64,000 nucleotides of DNA from Streptomyces sp. NBC_01237 (GCF_035917275.1 NZ_CP108508.1:496001-560000), one strand, 5' to 3'. Positions 33,506-43,954 are shown, counted from the first letter of the stretch. Numbers and translations: made by a program. The notes: generated from the sequence alone by a model not told the origin.

Positions 33506-34984
33506 ATGCCCGAGCTGAGCCACCGTCGGAAAATGCTCGTGCTGGCGATCTGCTGCATGAGCCTCCTCATCGTCAGCCTCGACAACACCATCCTCAATGT
33601 CGCCCTGCCTTCCATGCAGCGCGAACTGCACGCGTCCGTATCCGGGCTGCAGTGGACGATCGACGCGTACACGCTCGTCCTCGCCGCCCTGTTGATGCTC
33701 TCGGGATCGACGGCCGACCGGATCGGCCGCCGCCGGGTCTTCAAGACCGGTCTCGTCCTGTTCACGCTCGGTTCGGCGCTCTGCTCCGTCGCGCCGAACC
33801 TCGAATCGCTCGTCGCCTTCAGGATGGTGCAGGCCGTCGGTGGTTCGATGCTCAATCCCGTCGCGATGTCGATCATCACCAACACCTTCACCGGGCCCCG
33901 TGAGCGCGCCCGCGCCATCGGCGTCTGGGGCGGGGTCGTGGGTATCTCGATGGCGGCGGGTCCCCTGATCGGCGGGCTGCTGGTGGACTCCGTCGGCTGG
34001 CGGTCGATCTTCTGGATCAATCTGCCGATCGGAGCCGCAGCCCTGCTGCTGACCTGGCGGTACGTTCCCGAATCCCGCGCCCCCAAGCCCCGACGGCCCG
34101 ACCCCGTCGGTCAGCTGCTGGTCATCGGGGTGCTGGGAGCGCTGACCTACGCGATCATCGAGGCACCCTCGGCCGGCTTGACCTCACCGATGATCCTGTC
34201 CTTCGCCGCCGTGTCGGTCCTGTCTCTGACGGGACTCGTCCTGTACGAGCCGAGGCGTGCCGAGCCACTGATCGACCTGCGGTTCTTTCGCAGTGCGCCG
34301 TTCAGCGGGGCGACCGTCATCGCGGTGTGCGCCTTCGCGGCGCTGGGCGGATTCCTCTTCCTGAACACGCTCTACCTCCAGAACGTACGCGGTCTGTCCG
34401 CGCTGCACGCCGGGCTGTACATGCTCCCGATGGCTGCCATGACCTTCGTCTGCGCCCCGCTCTCGGGCCGGCTGGTCGGCAACCGCGGCCCGCGTCTCCC
34501 GCTGTTGATCGCCGGGACCGCGATGACGGCGAGCGGTGTCCTCTTCGCCGCGTTCGACGCGGAGCGGACGACGACGCTGATGTTCACCGGGTACGTGCTG
34601 TTCGGCCTGGGCTTCGGCATGGTCAACGCCCCCATCACCAACACCGCCGTCTCCGGTATGCCCCGCTCCCAGGCGGGCGTGGCGGCGGCCGTCGCGTCCA
34701 CCAGTCGCCAGATCGGCCAGACGCTGGGCGTCGCGGTCATCGGCGCGGTGCTGGCGGGTGGAGTCGTGGGCGCGGTGGGCTCGGCCCCGTACCGTACGGG
34801 GTTCGTCGACGCGAGCCGTCCGGCCTGGTGGATCATCACGGCCTGCGGTGCGTGCGTCCTGTTGGTGGGCGCACTGACCAGCGGCTCCTGGGCGGGGCGC
34901 ACGGCACGCCGTACGGCGGAACTCCTGGAGCCGACGAAGACGGCCGCTCAAGCCTCGGCCGGGGCCGGGGCCGACAGCAGGTAG
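33506..34984 (+). CDS. MFS drug exporter, DHA2 (14-TM) family
   Basis: 492 residues from ATG 33506. Opens with the QacA/EmrB pattern ISLLIVSLDNTILNVALPSM-like (MSLLIVSLDNTILNVALP), motif A GSTADRIGRRRVF, motif C around GVWGGVVGISMAAGPLIGGLLVD, and about 14 hydrophobic segments. It is probably a proton-driven multidrug or antibiotic efflux pump. No regulator is adjacent apart from the methyltransferase on the other strand. No RBS; likely leaderless. Confidence 0.92.
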   Translation: MPELSHRRKMLVLAICCMSLLIVSLDNTILNVALPSMQRELHASVSGLQWTIDAYTLVLAALLMLSGSTADRIGRRRVFKTGLVLFTLGSALCSVAPNLESLVAFRMVQAVGGSMLNPVAMSIITNTFTGPRERARAIGVWGGVVGISMAAGPLIGGLLVDSVGWRSIFWINLPIGAAALLLTWRYVPESRAPKPRRPDPVGQLLVIGVLGALTYAIIEAPSAGLTSPMILSFAAVSVLSLTGLVLYEPRRAEPLIDLRFFRSAPFSGATVIAVCAFAALGGFLFLNTLYLQNVRGLSALHAGLYMLPMAAMTFVCAPLSGRLVGNRGPRLPLLIAGTAMTASGVLFAAFDAERTTTLMFTGYVLFGLGFGMVNAPITNTAVSGMPRSQAGVAAAVASTSRQIGQTLGVAVIGAVLAGGVVGAVGSAPYRTGFVDASRPAWWIITACGACVLLVGALTSGSWAGRTARRTAELLEPTKTAAQASAGAGADSR

Positions 34985-35238
34985 TCGTCCCGGTGGAGGA
35001 GGGCGGCTCCTGGCTGAGCGCCGGCCGCTTCGCGCGGCGGTGGCGGTGGAAGCCGTGGCGGGCGGTCCCCGCGCCTCGGCCAGGGGCCGTTCCGACGGCA
35101 CGGGCACCGTGGTTGCGCTCCGCCCGCGGTCCACCCGGAGGTGGCCGCCGCCGGTCCGTCTCTACCTCCGGTTAGAGGCGGCGATCCCCCTTCGGCCGGA
35201 GGCACGCCGGGAGTCGGCGACCGTAGCCTCGTCACATC

Positions 35239-37623
35239 ATGCAACGAACCGACGACCGGCTCCTACCGGTCCTCCTGCTCGCCGCCCAGGCCGCTGTATG
35301 GCCCGGTGCGGCACTGCTGCGCGGTGTCGAGCCATCCGCCGCCCAGCTCCTCGCGGCCGCTCTGACGGGTGGTCCGGTGACCATGGCGCTGGCCGCCCGG
35401 CGGGCTCGCCCCGTGCTCGCCCTGCTGGTGGTCGTCACGGCCTGCGCCCTCGGCGCGGGTCCGCTGCCCGTCGGTGCCGTGACGGTTCTGGGCACCGGCG
35501 GCGTGGCCCTCGCGCTCCTCTCCGTGGCCGTCGAGCGGGACACCATGACCGCGCTGCTGTGTGTGGTGACGCTCGAGGTCTGGCAGGCGCTGCACGGCAT
35601 CACGCTGCACGGGCTCGGTCAGCGCGACGGCCTCGATCTCCTGCTCACCACCCTGCTCTACGCGGCCGCCTGCGGCACCGGACTGCACCTGCGCCGAGTG
35701 CGCGCCGCGCGTGACACCGCCGAGCGGCGCCTGCGCCGGGCGGAGTCGGAGCGCGACCGGCTTCCGGCGACCGAACGGCGGCGCATGGAACGGGAGCTGC
35801 ACGATGTCAGCGCCCATCACCTGACGGCCGTCGTGGTCACCTGTGAAGCGGCCCTCGGGCTGCGCGAGCACCGCCCCGAGCTGGCCCGGGAGGCGCTGGT
35901 CTTCGCCGCCGACACCGGCCGCGAGGTGGGACAGGCGCTGAGCGCCGTCCGGTCCCCACAGCCCACGGCGGAAGACGGCCCGGCCTCCCGGGAGCGTCTG
36001 AACGCGCTGGTGAACGGCTTCCGAAGCCTCGGGCAGCCCGTGACCGGCGACATCCGTGGCCTGCCGGGAGGCTTCGCCGACGAGGTCGTGTACGCGATCG
36101 TCCGGGAAGCTCTCACCAACGCGGTACGTCACGCCTTCGGCGCCCCGACCACGGTGCGCTGCACCCACGACGACCACCGCACGGAGGTCATGGTGCGGAA
36201 CGGGCCCGTGGACCCGCCCGCCGGTACTGCGGCGCCCGGCGCCGGGCTGGGCGGCGGGCGCGGCCGGACCTTCCTGCGGGGGCGGGCGCGCGAGGCGGGC
36301 GGCACACTCAGCAGCGGTCCGACGGCGGACGGCGGATGGGAAGTGCGCGCGCTGCTGCCGGGGCGGGTCGCGGGGCCGCCGCGGTCCGCCGTGCCGAGGA
36401 CGTACCGGGTCGCGCAGTTCGCCGCGGCCGTGGGGCTGTGCCTGCAACCGCTGCTGCCGGTACTGGTCGTACGGGCGGACGACGCGTCCAGCGGGTCCGG
36501 CATCTCACCCGGAGTGCTGTTCGCGCTGCTGGCCACGGCGCAGGCGGTGTCGCTGCTGTGGCTGCGGCGGGCGCCACGCACCGTGCTGGTCGCCCTGGCC
36601 GCGCTGGCCGCTCTCTGGCCGGCCGCGATGGCCGTGAGTGGGTACGCGGGGCCCATCGTCCTGCCGCCCCTGATGAGCATGATCGCCACCTGTACGGCGC
36701 TCGTCGTGCTCGCGTCCCGCGCTCCGTCCGACGCCGGCACCGAGGCACCGGCCCGGCCGGCCGCGCCCGTGGCGCTCGCCGTCGTGCACGCGGCGGCCGC
36801 GACCGTCGCCGTACTCCTCACCGGCCGTGGCGCGGGTGCGGTGGCGGTGGCCGGGCTCGCGAGCGCCGGTGCGGGCCTGGCGGCCGGTGCCGCCTGGTGG
36901 ACGGGAGTTCGGTACGGGCGCCGCGAGCGGGCCGTCAGGAACGCCGACGACGACCGCCTCGCCACATGGACCGGGGAAGCGGTGCGGGACGCCTGGGCCG
37001 AACGCCGCCGCATCACCGCCGGGCTGGAGACGACCGTGCTCGCGCGCACCGCCGACGTGGTCGACGCGGCCGAGGCGGGCCGGCTCGCGGAGACGGCGCA
37101 CCGGGCCCGTGACGCGCTGGCCGCCATGCGCGCCCTGCTCGATTCGGTTCGTGAGGGAGCGCCATCGGCCGAACTCCGGCCGCAGCCCACACTTGAGGCG
37201 CTCGATCTGCTCGCCCAGCAGTGCCGGGCCGGCGGCCGCGAGGTCGAGGTACGGCGCACCGCCAGGGTTCCGCAGCGGCTGCCGGCCGCGGTGGACCTCG
37301 CCGCCTACCGCGCCGCGGAGACCCTCCTGGCGGCCGGTGGTGACGGTCCCACCTCGCTCGTGCTCGACGCGGCGGACGGCGTCCTGAGCCTCACCGCCAC
37401 CGGTGCCCCGCACGCGGCCCGCCCGGCCGTACGGGAGCGGCTGGCGGCGCACGCGGCCGCCCTCGGCGGCAGCCTGTCCACCTCTCGGCCGGACACCGCA
37501 CTCCTGCGCCTGCCGCTGGGGCCCATGGCGAAGAGTCCCGACCGGATCGACGAGACCTCGGACACCGGGGCACCCGCCCCGGAACGGGGAGACGAGGAGG
37601 GGCCCCGATGCCCGTCACGGTGA
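35239..37623 (+). CDS. duplicated NarL-type sensor histidine kinase
   Basis: 794 residues from ATG 35239. First half: about five N-terminal TM helices, then a HisKA_3 site ATERRRMERELHDVSAHHLTAV with His188, and an ATPase domain with N-box IVREALTNAVRHAF. A second membrane block (about 395-560) is followed by a second kinase-like unit, ERRRITAGLETTVLARTADVV, where the phospho-His position is Glu (about 597), and whose ATP-binding part is degraded (LAAYRAAETLLAAGGDG). It is thus two fused kinases with only the first likely active. It overlaps its response regulator by 16 nt. Confidence 0.88.
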   Translation: MQRTDDRLLPVLLLAAQAAVWPGAALLRGVEPSAAQLLAAALTGGPVTMALAARRARPVLALLVVVTACALGAGPLPVGAVTVLGTGGVALALLSVAVERDTMTALLCVVTLEVWQALHGITLHGLGQRDGLDLLLTTLLYAAACGTGLHLRRVRAARDTAERRLRRAESERDRLPATERRRMERELHDVSAHHLTAVVVTCEAALGLREHRPELAREALVFAADTGREVGQALSAVRSPQPTAEDGPASRERLNALVNGFRSLGQPVTGDIRGLPGGFADEVVYAIVREALTNAVRHAFGAPTTVRCTHDDHRTEVMVRNGPVDPPAGTAAPGAGLGGGRGRTFLRGRAREAGGTLSSGPTADGGWEVRALLPGRVAGPPRSAVPRTYRVAQFAAAVGLCLQPLLPVLVVRADDASSGSGISPGVLFALLATAQAVSLLWLRRAPRTVLVALAALAALWPAAMAVSGYAGPIVLPPLMSMIATCTALVVLASRAPSDAGTEAPARPAAPVALAVVHAAAATVAVLLTGRGAGAVAVAGLASAGAGLAAGAAWWTGVRYGRRERAVRNADDDRLATWTGEAVRDAWAERRRITAGLETTVLARTADVVDAAEAGRLAETAHRARDALAAMRALLDSVREGAPSAELRPQPTLEALDLLAQQCRAGGREVEVRRTARVPQRLPAAVDLAAYRAAETLLAAGGDGPTSLVLDAADGVLSLTATGAPHAARPAVRERLAAHAAALGGSLSTSRPDTALLRLPLGPMAKSPDRIDETSDTGAPAPERGDEEGPRCPSR

Positions 37624-38285
37624 TGGTCGTCGACGACCAGAGTGTCGTCCGAGCGGGCTTCGCGGCCGTCATCGACGCGGAGCCGGACATGACGGTGGTG
37701 GGTGAGGCGGGCGACGGCGCGACCGCGGTCCGGCTGGCCGGACAACTCGCCCCCGATGTGATCGTCATGGACGTACGGATGCCCGAACTCGACGGAATCG
37801 CCGCCACCCGCATTCTCACCGGCCGTGACGGAGGGCCGCGCGTGCTGGTGCTGACGACCTTCGACCTCGACGCGTACGTCTTCGACGCGCTGCGAGCCGG
37901 TGCTTCCGGTTTCCTCCTCAAGGACGTCCAGGCGGCTGAACTCCTGCACAGCATCCGTGTGGTGGCCGCCGGCGAGAGCGTGCTCGCGCCCTCCGCGACG
38001 CGTCGCCTCATCAGTCACTACGCCGCCGGGCCGCGCACCGGGCCCCGGGCGGGTGCCGAGCCGGGAATCCTGGACCGGCTGACCGCACGCGAGAACTTCG
38101 TCCTCGCGCTGATCGCCTCGGGGCTGAACAACGCGGAGATCGCCGAGGAGCTGGGCATCACCGTCGGCACCGTCAAATCCCATGTCAACGCCCTGCTGCG
38201 CAAGCTGGGGCTGCGCGATCGGGTACAGGCGACGATCCTCGCCTACGACCTGGGCATCACCCGCCCGAACCCGCCCTCCGCGTAG
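37608..38285 (+). CDS. NarL/LuxR family response regulator
   Basis: 225 residues. Receiver domain with acidic pocket VVDDQ (8-11) and phospho-acceptor Asp55 in VIVMDVRMPELDG, a Thr switch in VLVLTTFDLD and Lys in FLLKDV. LuxR HTH at about 155-215: LTARENFVLALIASGLNNAEIAEELGITVGTVKSHVNALLRKLG. It overlaps the kinase gene, so it is the cognate partner. The downstream SCO4225-like membrane gene is a candidate target or operon member. Confidence 0.93.
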   Translation: MPVTVMVVDDQSVVRAGFAAVIDAEPDMTVVGEAGDGATAVRLAGQLAPDVIVMDVRMPELDGIAATRILTGRDGGPRVLVLTTFDLDAYVFDALRAGASGFLLKDVQAAELLHSIRVVAAGESVLAPSATRRLISHYAAGPRTGPRAGAEPGILDRLTARENFVLALIASGLNNAEIAEELGITVGTVKSHVNALLRKLGLRDRVQATILAYDLGITRPNPPSA

Positions 38286-38385
38286 TCCCGCTTCCTGGAC
38301 GCACCGCCGAGCCCATCCCCCGCCCCTCCCGGCGGGCACACCGGCACGCCGTGCCGCGACGTCGCCAACGGAAAGGACCCCTCCC

Positions 38386-38739
38386 ATGAACGCGCCCACC
38401 GCACACGAGGAGCACAGCGCCATGACCACGTCCAAAAACCCCTTCCTGCGTACGGTGCGTGAGGCACTCAGCAGCGTCGTCGCACTCGTCTACCTCGGGG
38501 CCTGCGCGATCCTGCTGATCTGGGCACTCACGGCGGACGCCGGGGACGACGCGTCCTTCGCCGGGGTGATCCCGACGCTCGCCACGGCACCGGTCAGCCT
38601 GGTTCTGCTGGTACTGCCGGACCACATTTCCATGGCGGTCCTCGCCATCGCTCTGGGCGCGCTGGTGAATGCCGTGCTGATCGGCTGGTGCGTCCGCACC
38701 CTGCGCCGGGGCCGGGGCGGTTCCACGCCGACGGCCTGA
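38386..38739 (+). CDS. SCO4225-family small membrane protein
   Basis: 117 residues from ATG 38386 (GAAAGGAC 7 nt upstream). Three hydrophobic segments (VVALVYLGACAILLIWALTA, GVIPTLATAPVSLVLLVLP, SMAVLAIALGALVNAVLIGWCV) with the conserved DASFAGVIPTLATAPVS stretch. Family function is unknown. It follows a two-component system on the same strand by 100 nt, so it may be its output. Confidence 0.8.
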   Translation: MNAPTAHEEHSAMTTSKNPFLRTVREALSSVVALVYLGACAILLIWALTADAGDDASFAGVIPTLATAPVSLVLLVLPDHISMAVLAIALGALVNAVLIGWCVRTLRRGRGGSTPTA

Positions 38740-38888
38740 AAGGGGCGGCCGGCCTTGGGGGCGGGCACGTGGTCCGCCCCCGGCGCGGCCAAAACGCTTA
38801 CGCCGCTGCGGCGTTCGACTCGCCCGGCGGTACGGCTTGTGCGGCGGTCCCACCGGCGGCCGGGCCGTGGGACCAGTGGACCGGGACG

Positions 38889-39176
38889 CTACGGGCCGTC
38901 CTTGCCCGGCGGGGTCCGCGGCCTGCGCCACATGATCATCAGGAATGAGGCCACCGCCAGCACGCACCCGAGCAAGGCGAACGCGGCGCCCACCCATTCG
39001 GCCGCCTCCCAGGTGGTGCTGGTCGAGAGCCTGCATGTCGGGTCGCACTCCCAGGAGTTGGCGGAGTGCCGCGTCACGGCCCAGGTGGAGGCCAGACCGA
39101 GGAGGAGCAACAGGATCCCGGACCAGAACATCCTGCGAGCGGCGAGCAGGTAGCCGCGCGAGTGGGTGTCGACCAT
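38889..39176 (-). CDS. small two-helix membrane protein
   Basis: 95 residues from ATG 39176 (MVDTHSRGYLLAARR); an upstream start at 39215 is possible. Two TM helices (MFWSGILLLLLGLASTWAVT, VGAAFALLGCVLAVASFLMIMW) flank a loop with two cysteines (WECDPTCRLS). No family recognised. Monocistronic. Confidence 0.6.
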   Translation of the reverse strand: MVDTHSRGYLLAARRMFWSGILLLLLGLASTWAVTRHSANSWECDPTCRLSTSTTWEAAEWVGAAFALLGCVLAVASFLMIMWRRPRTPPGKDGP

Positions 39177-39306
39177 GCGGCCACGGTCCCAGGCAACAGG
39201 CCCGGCGGGCAACACCTGGGTGCCGGGGCGACCGCAGCCGCTTCACGGCGGCTTCGCCCGGCGCGCGGAACCGAGCCGTTCGGCGTATCCGGGAGCCGGA
39301 CAGCCC

Positions 39307-40390
<1,084 letters not shown>

Positions 40391-40398
<8 letters not shown>

Positions 40399-40624
40399 GA
40401 TCCTTCGCCTTCCCGCAGACGCCCGTGTTCTCTCCGGGTGCGATCAGACGGTCGAAGAACGGGATCGCCGGCCCGGCGACGGCGAAGCCGAGGAGCACAC
40501 TGCGTGGGGAGCCCTCCCCCGCCAGCCAGGACAGTGCCCCCGCCGCTGTGCCGCTGAGCACTGCCAGCAGGAGAACCAGAGCCGTCTTCAGTGGCAGCAA
40601 AGGCCGATCCACGTGTGTCTCCAT
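40391..40624 (-). CDS. small membrane protein coupled to the HTH-REC regulator
   Basis: 77 residues from ATG 40624. Two hydrophobic stretches (TALVLLLAVLSGTAAGALSWLAG and SVLLGFAVAGPAIPFF), then a short polar tail. Its end overlaps the regulator's start (ATGGGTGA). No family recognised. Coupling suggests a membrane input or anchor for the regulator. Confidence 0.6.
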
Positions 40625-41305
40625 TCATCTGCCCCGCTCGGAGCGGGAGAGGTGTCCCTCCCGGCTGACGGCCAAGTGGGTGACACACAGCATGGTGCGT
40701 CACCGGACCGTTGCGGTACGTGATCAAGGGATGAGGCAACGAAACCCGTCGTCGCCACGGGCCCGCTGCCGGGAGAAGCCCTCGTTCACGCAGCTCAGCA
40801 GGCCGATGGGCCAGTACGTTGCCAGTGTGCAGCCGTGCAACGTTGCCGACGCGGTGCGGCAACACCTTCTGCTGCCGGGCAGCACGAGGCCCCGGAGCCG
40901 TTGTGACTCCGGCGCCCGGGACGGCACTTCGGTACGGACGGCACTTGCGCTCGGGGTAGATGCGGAGAACGGCGTGCCGGGCCGGCCCAGCGGCGGAGCC
41001 GCTCTCGGGTACGGGCCGTCCAGCACGGCCGCCAGCTCCCGTCGTTCGGCCGCGAGCGCCCACTGATCAGCCTGCCGCGCGGCACAGGGCCGCTCGGGGT
41101 CCTCGACCACGCGTGCGCGCAGGCGGGGTTCCAGCCCCGCGGCCGCGGCCTTCCCGGGCCTGCCGCGTACGAGCCTTTCGGCGCCGGGTAACGGCTGACG
41201 CGTGAGCCGGACAGCGGGGAACGACGGGGCGTCATGACCGCCGCCCCGGAGACCGGCGACCCATTCTTGGTATGGACACGACCAAATACCGTCACTAGTC
41301 TCGGA
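40625..41305. other. gap, possible regulatory region of the HTH-REC operon
   Basis: No ORF here is convincing; a minus-strand 128-residue reading (40724-41110) has an Ala/Glu/Arg-rich start and then non-protein-like sequence. On the minus strand GGCAACGT occurs twice, 25 bp apart (within about 40809-40851), and CAACGTTG is a small palindrome. These could be regulator sites for the downstream operon. Confidence 0.35.
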
Positions 41306-41321
41306 GTTGGTCTAGACCTAG
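41306..41321 (+). promoter_or_regulatory. DasR box (dre site) upstream of LPMO
   Basis: GTTGGTCTAGACCTAG contains the TGGTCTAGACC core of the GntR-family N-acetylglucosamine regulator DasR. It lies 65 nt upstream of the LPMO start. The same core is found in front of Streptomyces chitinase genes. Confidence 0.85.
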
Positions 41322-41385
41322 TGGAGTGGGGCGCGCCCTCTCCACTCGTCTCGCAGCGCCCCCACACCTCCCTCAGGAGCGAAGC

Positions 41386-41976
41386 ATGCGCCGAAGGATC
41401 ACCTCATCACTGCTCGGGCTCGGCATCGCCGCAGTCTCCTTCCTCGCCACCACCGGCAGTGCCCAGAGCCATGGCTACACCGATGCCCCCGTCAGCCGTC
41501 AGCAGCTCTGCGGCCTCGGCACCGTGCACAACTGCGGCCAGATCCAGTGGGAGCCGCCGAGCGTCGAGGGCCCGAAGGGTTTCCCCGCCCGCGGCCCGGT
41601 CGACGGCACCCTCTGCGCCGGTGGCAACGGCCGGTTCTCCGAGCTCGACGACCCGCGCGGCGGTGCCTGGCCGGCAACGAAGATCACCGGTGGGCAGAGC
41701 TACACCTTCCGCTGGAAGATCGAGGCACGTCATGCCACGACCGACTTCCGCTACTACATCACCAAGGACGGATACGACCCCACCAAGCGGCTCACCCGGG
41801 CCGACCTGGAGTCCCAGCCGTTCCTGACCGTGCCGTTCGGCGGCCGCCTGCCGGGCTCCACGGTGTCCCACGCCGGTGTCCTGCCGCAGAAGTCGGGCAA
41901 GCACCTGATCCTCGGCGTCTGGACCATCGCCGACACCGGCAACGCCTTCTACGCCTGCTCGGACGTCACCTTCTGA
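41386..41976 (+). CDS. AA10 lytic polysaccharide monooxygenase (chitin-active type)
   Basis: 196 residues from ATG 41386 behind AGGAGCGA. A signal peptide (1-28, ending TTGSAQS) exposes His29 as the mature N-terminus (HGYTDAPVSR). With His116 (KIEARHATTDFRYY) it forms the copper histidine brace; Phe188 in NAFYACSDV is the axial residue. Cys42/Cys50 and Cys77/Cys191 can form disulphides. The mature 168 residues are a single AA10 domain with no extra binding module. It oxidatively cleaves crystalline chitin or cellulose outside the cell; the dre box points to chitin/GlcNAc control. Confidence 0.93.
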   Translation: MRRRITSSLLGLGIAAVSFLATTGSAQSHGYTDAPVSRQQLCGLGTVHNCGQIQWEPPSVEGPKGFPARGPVDGTLCAGGNGRFSELDDPRGGAWPATKITGGQSYTFRWKIEARHATTDFRYYITKDGYDPTKRLTRADLESQPFLTVPFGGRLPGSTVSHAGVLPQKSGKHLILGVWTIADTGNAFYACSDVTF

Positions 41977-42298
41977 TCCCGGCCTGAGCGCGGCCCGCGC
42001 TCGCAAGCCCAACGGGCCCGGGGCGGGCGGTTCAGGAAAGCGGGACCGTCCGCCCCGGCCGGAGCGCCCTCAGGAGGCTTGCACGAGTGACAGCGGAGCC
42101 CGGCCCTGTTCTCGCTGTCCGGGGGGCACCACTCCGGGAAGCCGGGACTCCACCGTCCCGTCGAGATCGAGGCGCTTCTCGGCTTCCAGTGGGAGCATGC
42201 CGGATGCCGTCCTTGGACCGCGGGCCACCCGATGGTTGACCACAGGCTCCGACGGCGAGACGCGCCCCTTCCTCGGGGCCGTTTCCGCAGTGCGGAAT
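41977..42298. other. gap without recognisable gene
   Basis: One plus-strand frame reads LSGGHHSGKPGLHRPVEIEALLGF-like sequence (about 42118-42185), which could be a gene scrap, but I recognise no family. Otherwise empty. Confidence 0.35.
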
Positions 42299-43510
42299 CT
42301 ACGGTCTCACCCGGCCGGCCCGGGACTCCAGGTAGCGACGCTCGGCAATGCTGGCGGTGGACTTCGCCGCGCGCCGGTAGTGCTCGTACGCCCCCGTCGT
42401 GTCGCCGGCCTTCTCCAGCAGGTGCGCCTGCACCGACAGGAGCCGGTGGTGCTTGGCGATCCGCTCGTCACGGTCCAATGTGGCCAGCAGGGCCAGCCCT
42501 GCCGCCGGGCCCTCGGTCTCGGCGAGCGCGATGGCGCGGTTGAGGGTGACCATCGGATTGGGGGCGATCCGTTCCAGGATCAGGTAAAGGGCGTGCACCT
42601 GCGCCCAGTTGGTCTCGCCGGTCGTGGCCGCGTCGGCGTGCGTGGCGGCGATGGCGGCCTGCAGCTGGTACGGCCGCAGCTCCGGGCCGGCCAGTGACGC
42701 CTTGACCAGCCCGAGGCCCTCGCCGATCAGCCCGTGGTCCCACCGCGTACGGTCCTGTTCGTCCAGCGGCACCAGGTCGCCGTCCGCCGTCGTACGTGCC
42801 TCCCGGCGGGCGTGGGTCAGCAGCATCAGCGCGAGCAGCCCGGTCACCTCGCTGTCCTCGGGCAACTGTGTGTGCACCATTCTGGCCAGCCGGATCGCCT
42901 CCTGCGCGAGGTCGGTTCGGTGCAACTCACTGCCGGAGGAGGCGGTATAACCCTCGTTGAAGATCAGGTAGAGCACATGCAGGACGACCCGTAGCCGCTC
43001 TTCCCGCTCCGTGCCGTCCGGCAGGCTGAACGATCTGCCGGCGGCCTTGATGCGCTGCTTGGCCCGGCTGATCCTGGCCGCCATGGTGGCCTCCGGCACC
43101 AGGAACGCGTGGGCGATCTCGGCGGTGGTCAGGCCGCCCACGGCGCGCAGTGTCAGGGCGGTCTGGGAGGCCGCGGTCAGCGTCGGATGGCAGCACAGGA
43201 ACAGCAGAACGAGGGTGTCGTCGGTGTCCGGCACGTCCTCGGGAAGCACCTCGGCGGCCGTTGCCGCCTCCCGCTCCCGGCGCGCGCGGTCACTGCGCAT
43301 CTGGTCGATGAGCCGCCGGGACGCGACGGTCACCAGCCAGCCGTGCGGGTTGTTGGGCACACCTTCGGCCGGCCATTGCACGGTGGCGGCGAGGACGGCC
43401 TCCTGTACGGCGTCCTCGCACCCTTCGAACTGACCGTACCGGCGTACCAGCGTGGCGAGGACCTGCTGCGTGAGCCCACGCAGCAGGTCCTCGATGGGTG
43501 GTGCTGTCAT
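42299..43510 (-). CDS. ECF sigma factor, ECF42 group, with TPR-like C-terminal extension
   Basis: 403 residues. Sigma region 2: ATLVRRYGQFEGCEDAVQEAVLAATVQWP and GWLVTVASRRLIDQMRSDRARR. Sigma region 4: LTLRAVGGLTTAEIAHAFLVPEATMAARISRAKQRI. The long C-terminal part (about 190-403; VLHVLYLIFNEGYTASSG, LNRAIALAETEGPAAGLALLATLD) is the ECF42 extension with TPR-like helices that replaces an anti-sigma factor. The start overlaps the stop of the DGPF gene (43507-43510), the hallmark ECF42 neighbour. Predicted target promoters are described at 43921 and 44069. Confidence 0.92.
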   Translation of the reverse strand: MTAPPIEDLLRGLTQQVLATLVRRYGQFEGCEDAVQEAVLAATVQWPAEGVPNNPHGWLVTVASRRLIDQMRSDRARREREAATAAEVLPEDVPDTDDTLVLLFLCCHPTLTAASQTALTLRAVGGLTTAEIAHAFLVPEATMAARISRAKQRIKAAGRSFSLPDGTEREERLRVVLHVLYLIFNEGYTASSGSELHRTDLAQEAIRLARMVHTQLPEDSEVTGLLALMLLTHARREARTTADGDLVPLDEQDRTRWDHGLIGEGLGLVKASLAGPELRPYQLQAAIAATHADAATTGETNWAQVHALYLILERIAPNPMVTLNRAIALAETEGPAAGLALLATLDRDERIAKHHRLLSVQAHLLEKAGDTTGAYEHYRRAAKSTASIAERRYLESRAGRVRP

Positions 43511-43878
43511 GCCTCCAATTGTCCGTCGGCGAACATCACCTGTCGCACCTCGACCCCGAGACCCTCGATCGCGGCGTCCGGGATCTGCGAGGCCAGCTCG
43601 ATCGCCCGCTCCTTGTTCTCGCAGTCGATCAGGTAGAAGCCGCCCAGATACTCCTTGGCCTCCAGGAAAGGTCCGTCGGTCACCACCGGCCGGCCGTTGC
43701 GCACGGACACCACGGCGGCCTGCGACGGGTCGACCAGCGCCTGCGTGGAGATCAGCTCACCGGACCTCTTCAGCCCCTCGATGAACGCGCCGTGGCCGTC
43801 GCCGATCGCCGCCTTCTCCTCGTCGCTGAGCGCGTCCAGCACGGCCGGGTTGATGTGCAGGCCGATCAGGAACTTCAT
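43507..43878 (-). CDS. YCII-related DGPF-motif protein, ECF42 partner
   Basis: 123 residues from ATG 43878 behind GAGGAG. YCII fold with the DGPF signature (VTDGPFLEAKEYLGGFYLIDCENKERAIELASQIPDA). The DGPF family is the conserved but biochemically undefined companion and target of ECF42 sigma factors. First gene of the operon with the sigma factor; its promoter matches the divergent MFS promoter. Confidence 0.93.
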   Translation of the reverse strand: MKFLIGLHINPAVLDALSDEEKAAIGDGHGAFIEGLKRSGELISTQALVDPSQAAVVSVRNGRPVVTDGPFLEAKEYLGGFYLIDCENKERAIELASQIPDAAIEGLGVEVRQVMFADGQLEA

Positions 43879-43920
43879 CTCGTACTCCTCGTGGTTCGCG
43901 AGCCCTGCCGGGCCCTTCGA

Positions 43921-43954
43921 CCGGTTGGTCGGAGCCACCGCCGTCGTCTTGACA
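43921..43954 (-). promoter_or_regulatory. predicted ECF42-type promoter of DGPF-sigma operon
   Basis: On the minus strand TGTCAA (43954-43949) and CGACC (43931-43927) are separated by 17 nt; the -10 is followed by AACCGG. The predicted start of transcription is about 40 nt before the DGPF ATG. It matches the plus-strand element at 44069-44096. Confidence 0.75.

Noticed and set aside
40724..41110. 128-residue minus-strand ORF as a gene
   Set aside because: Only the first 30 residues look helical, the rest is non-protein-like, and there is no RBS or family resemblance.
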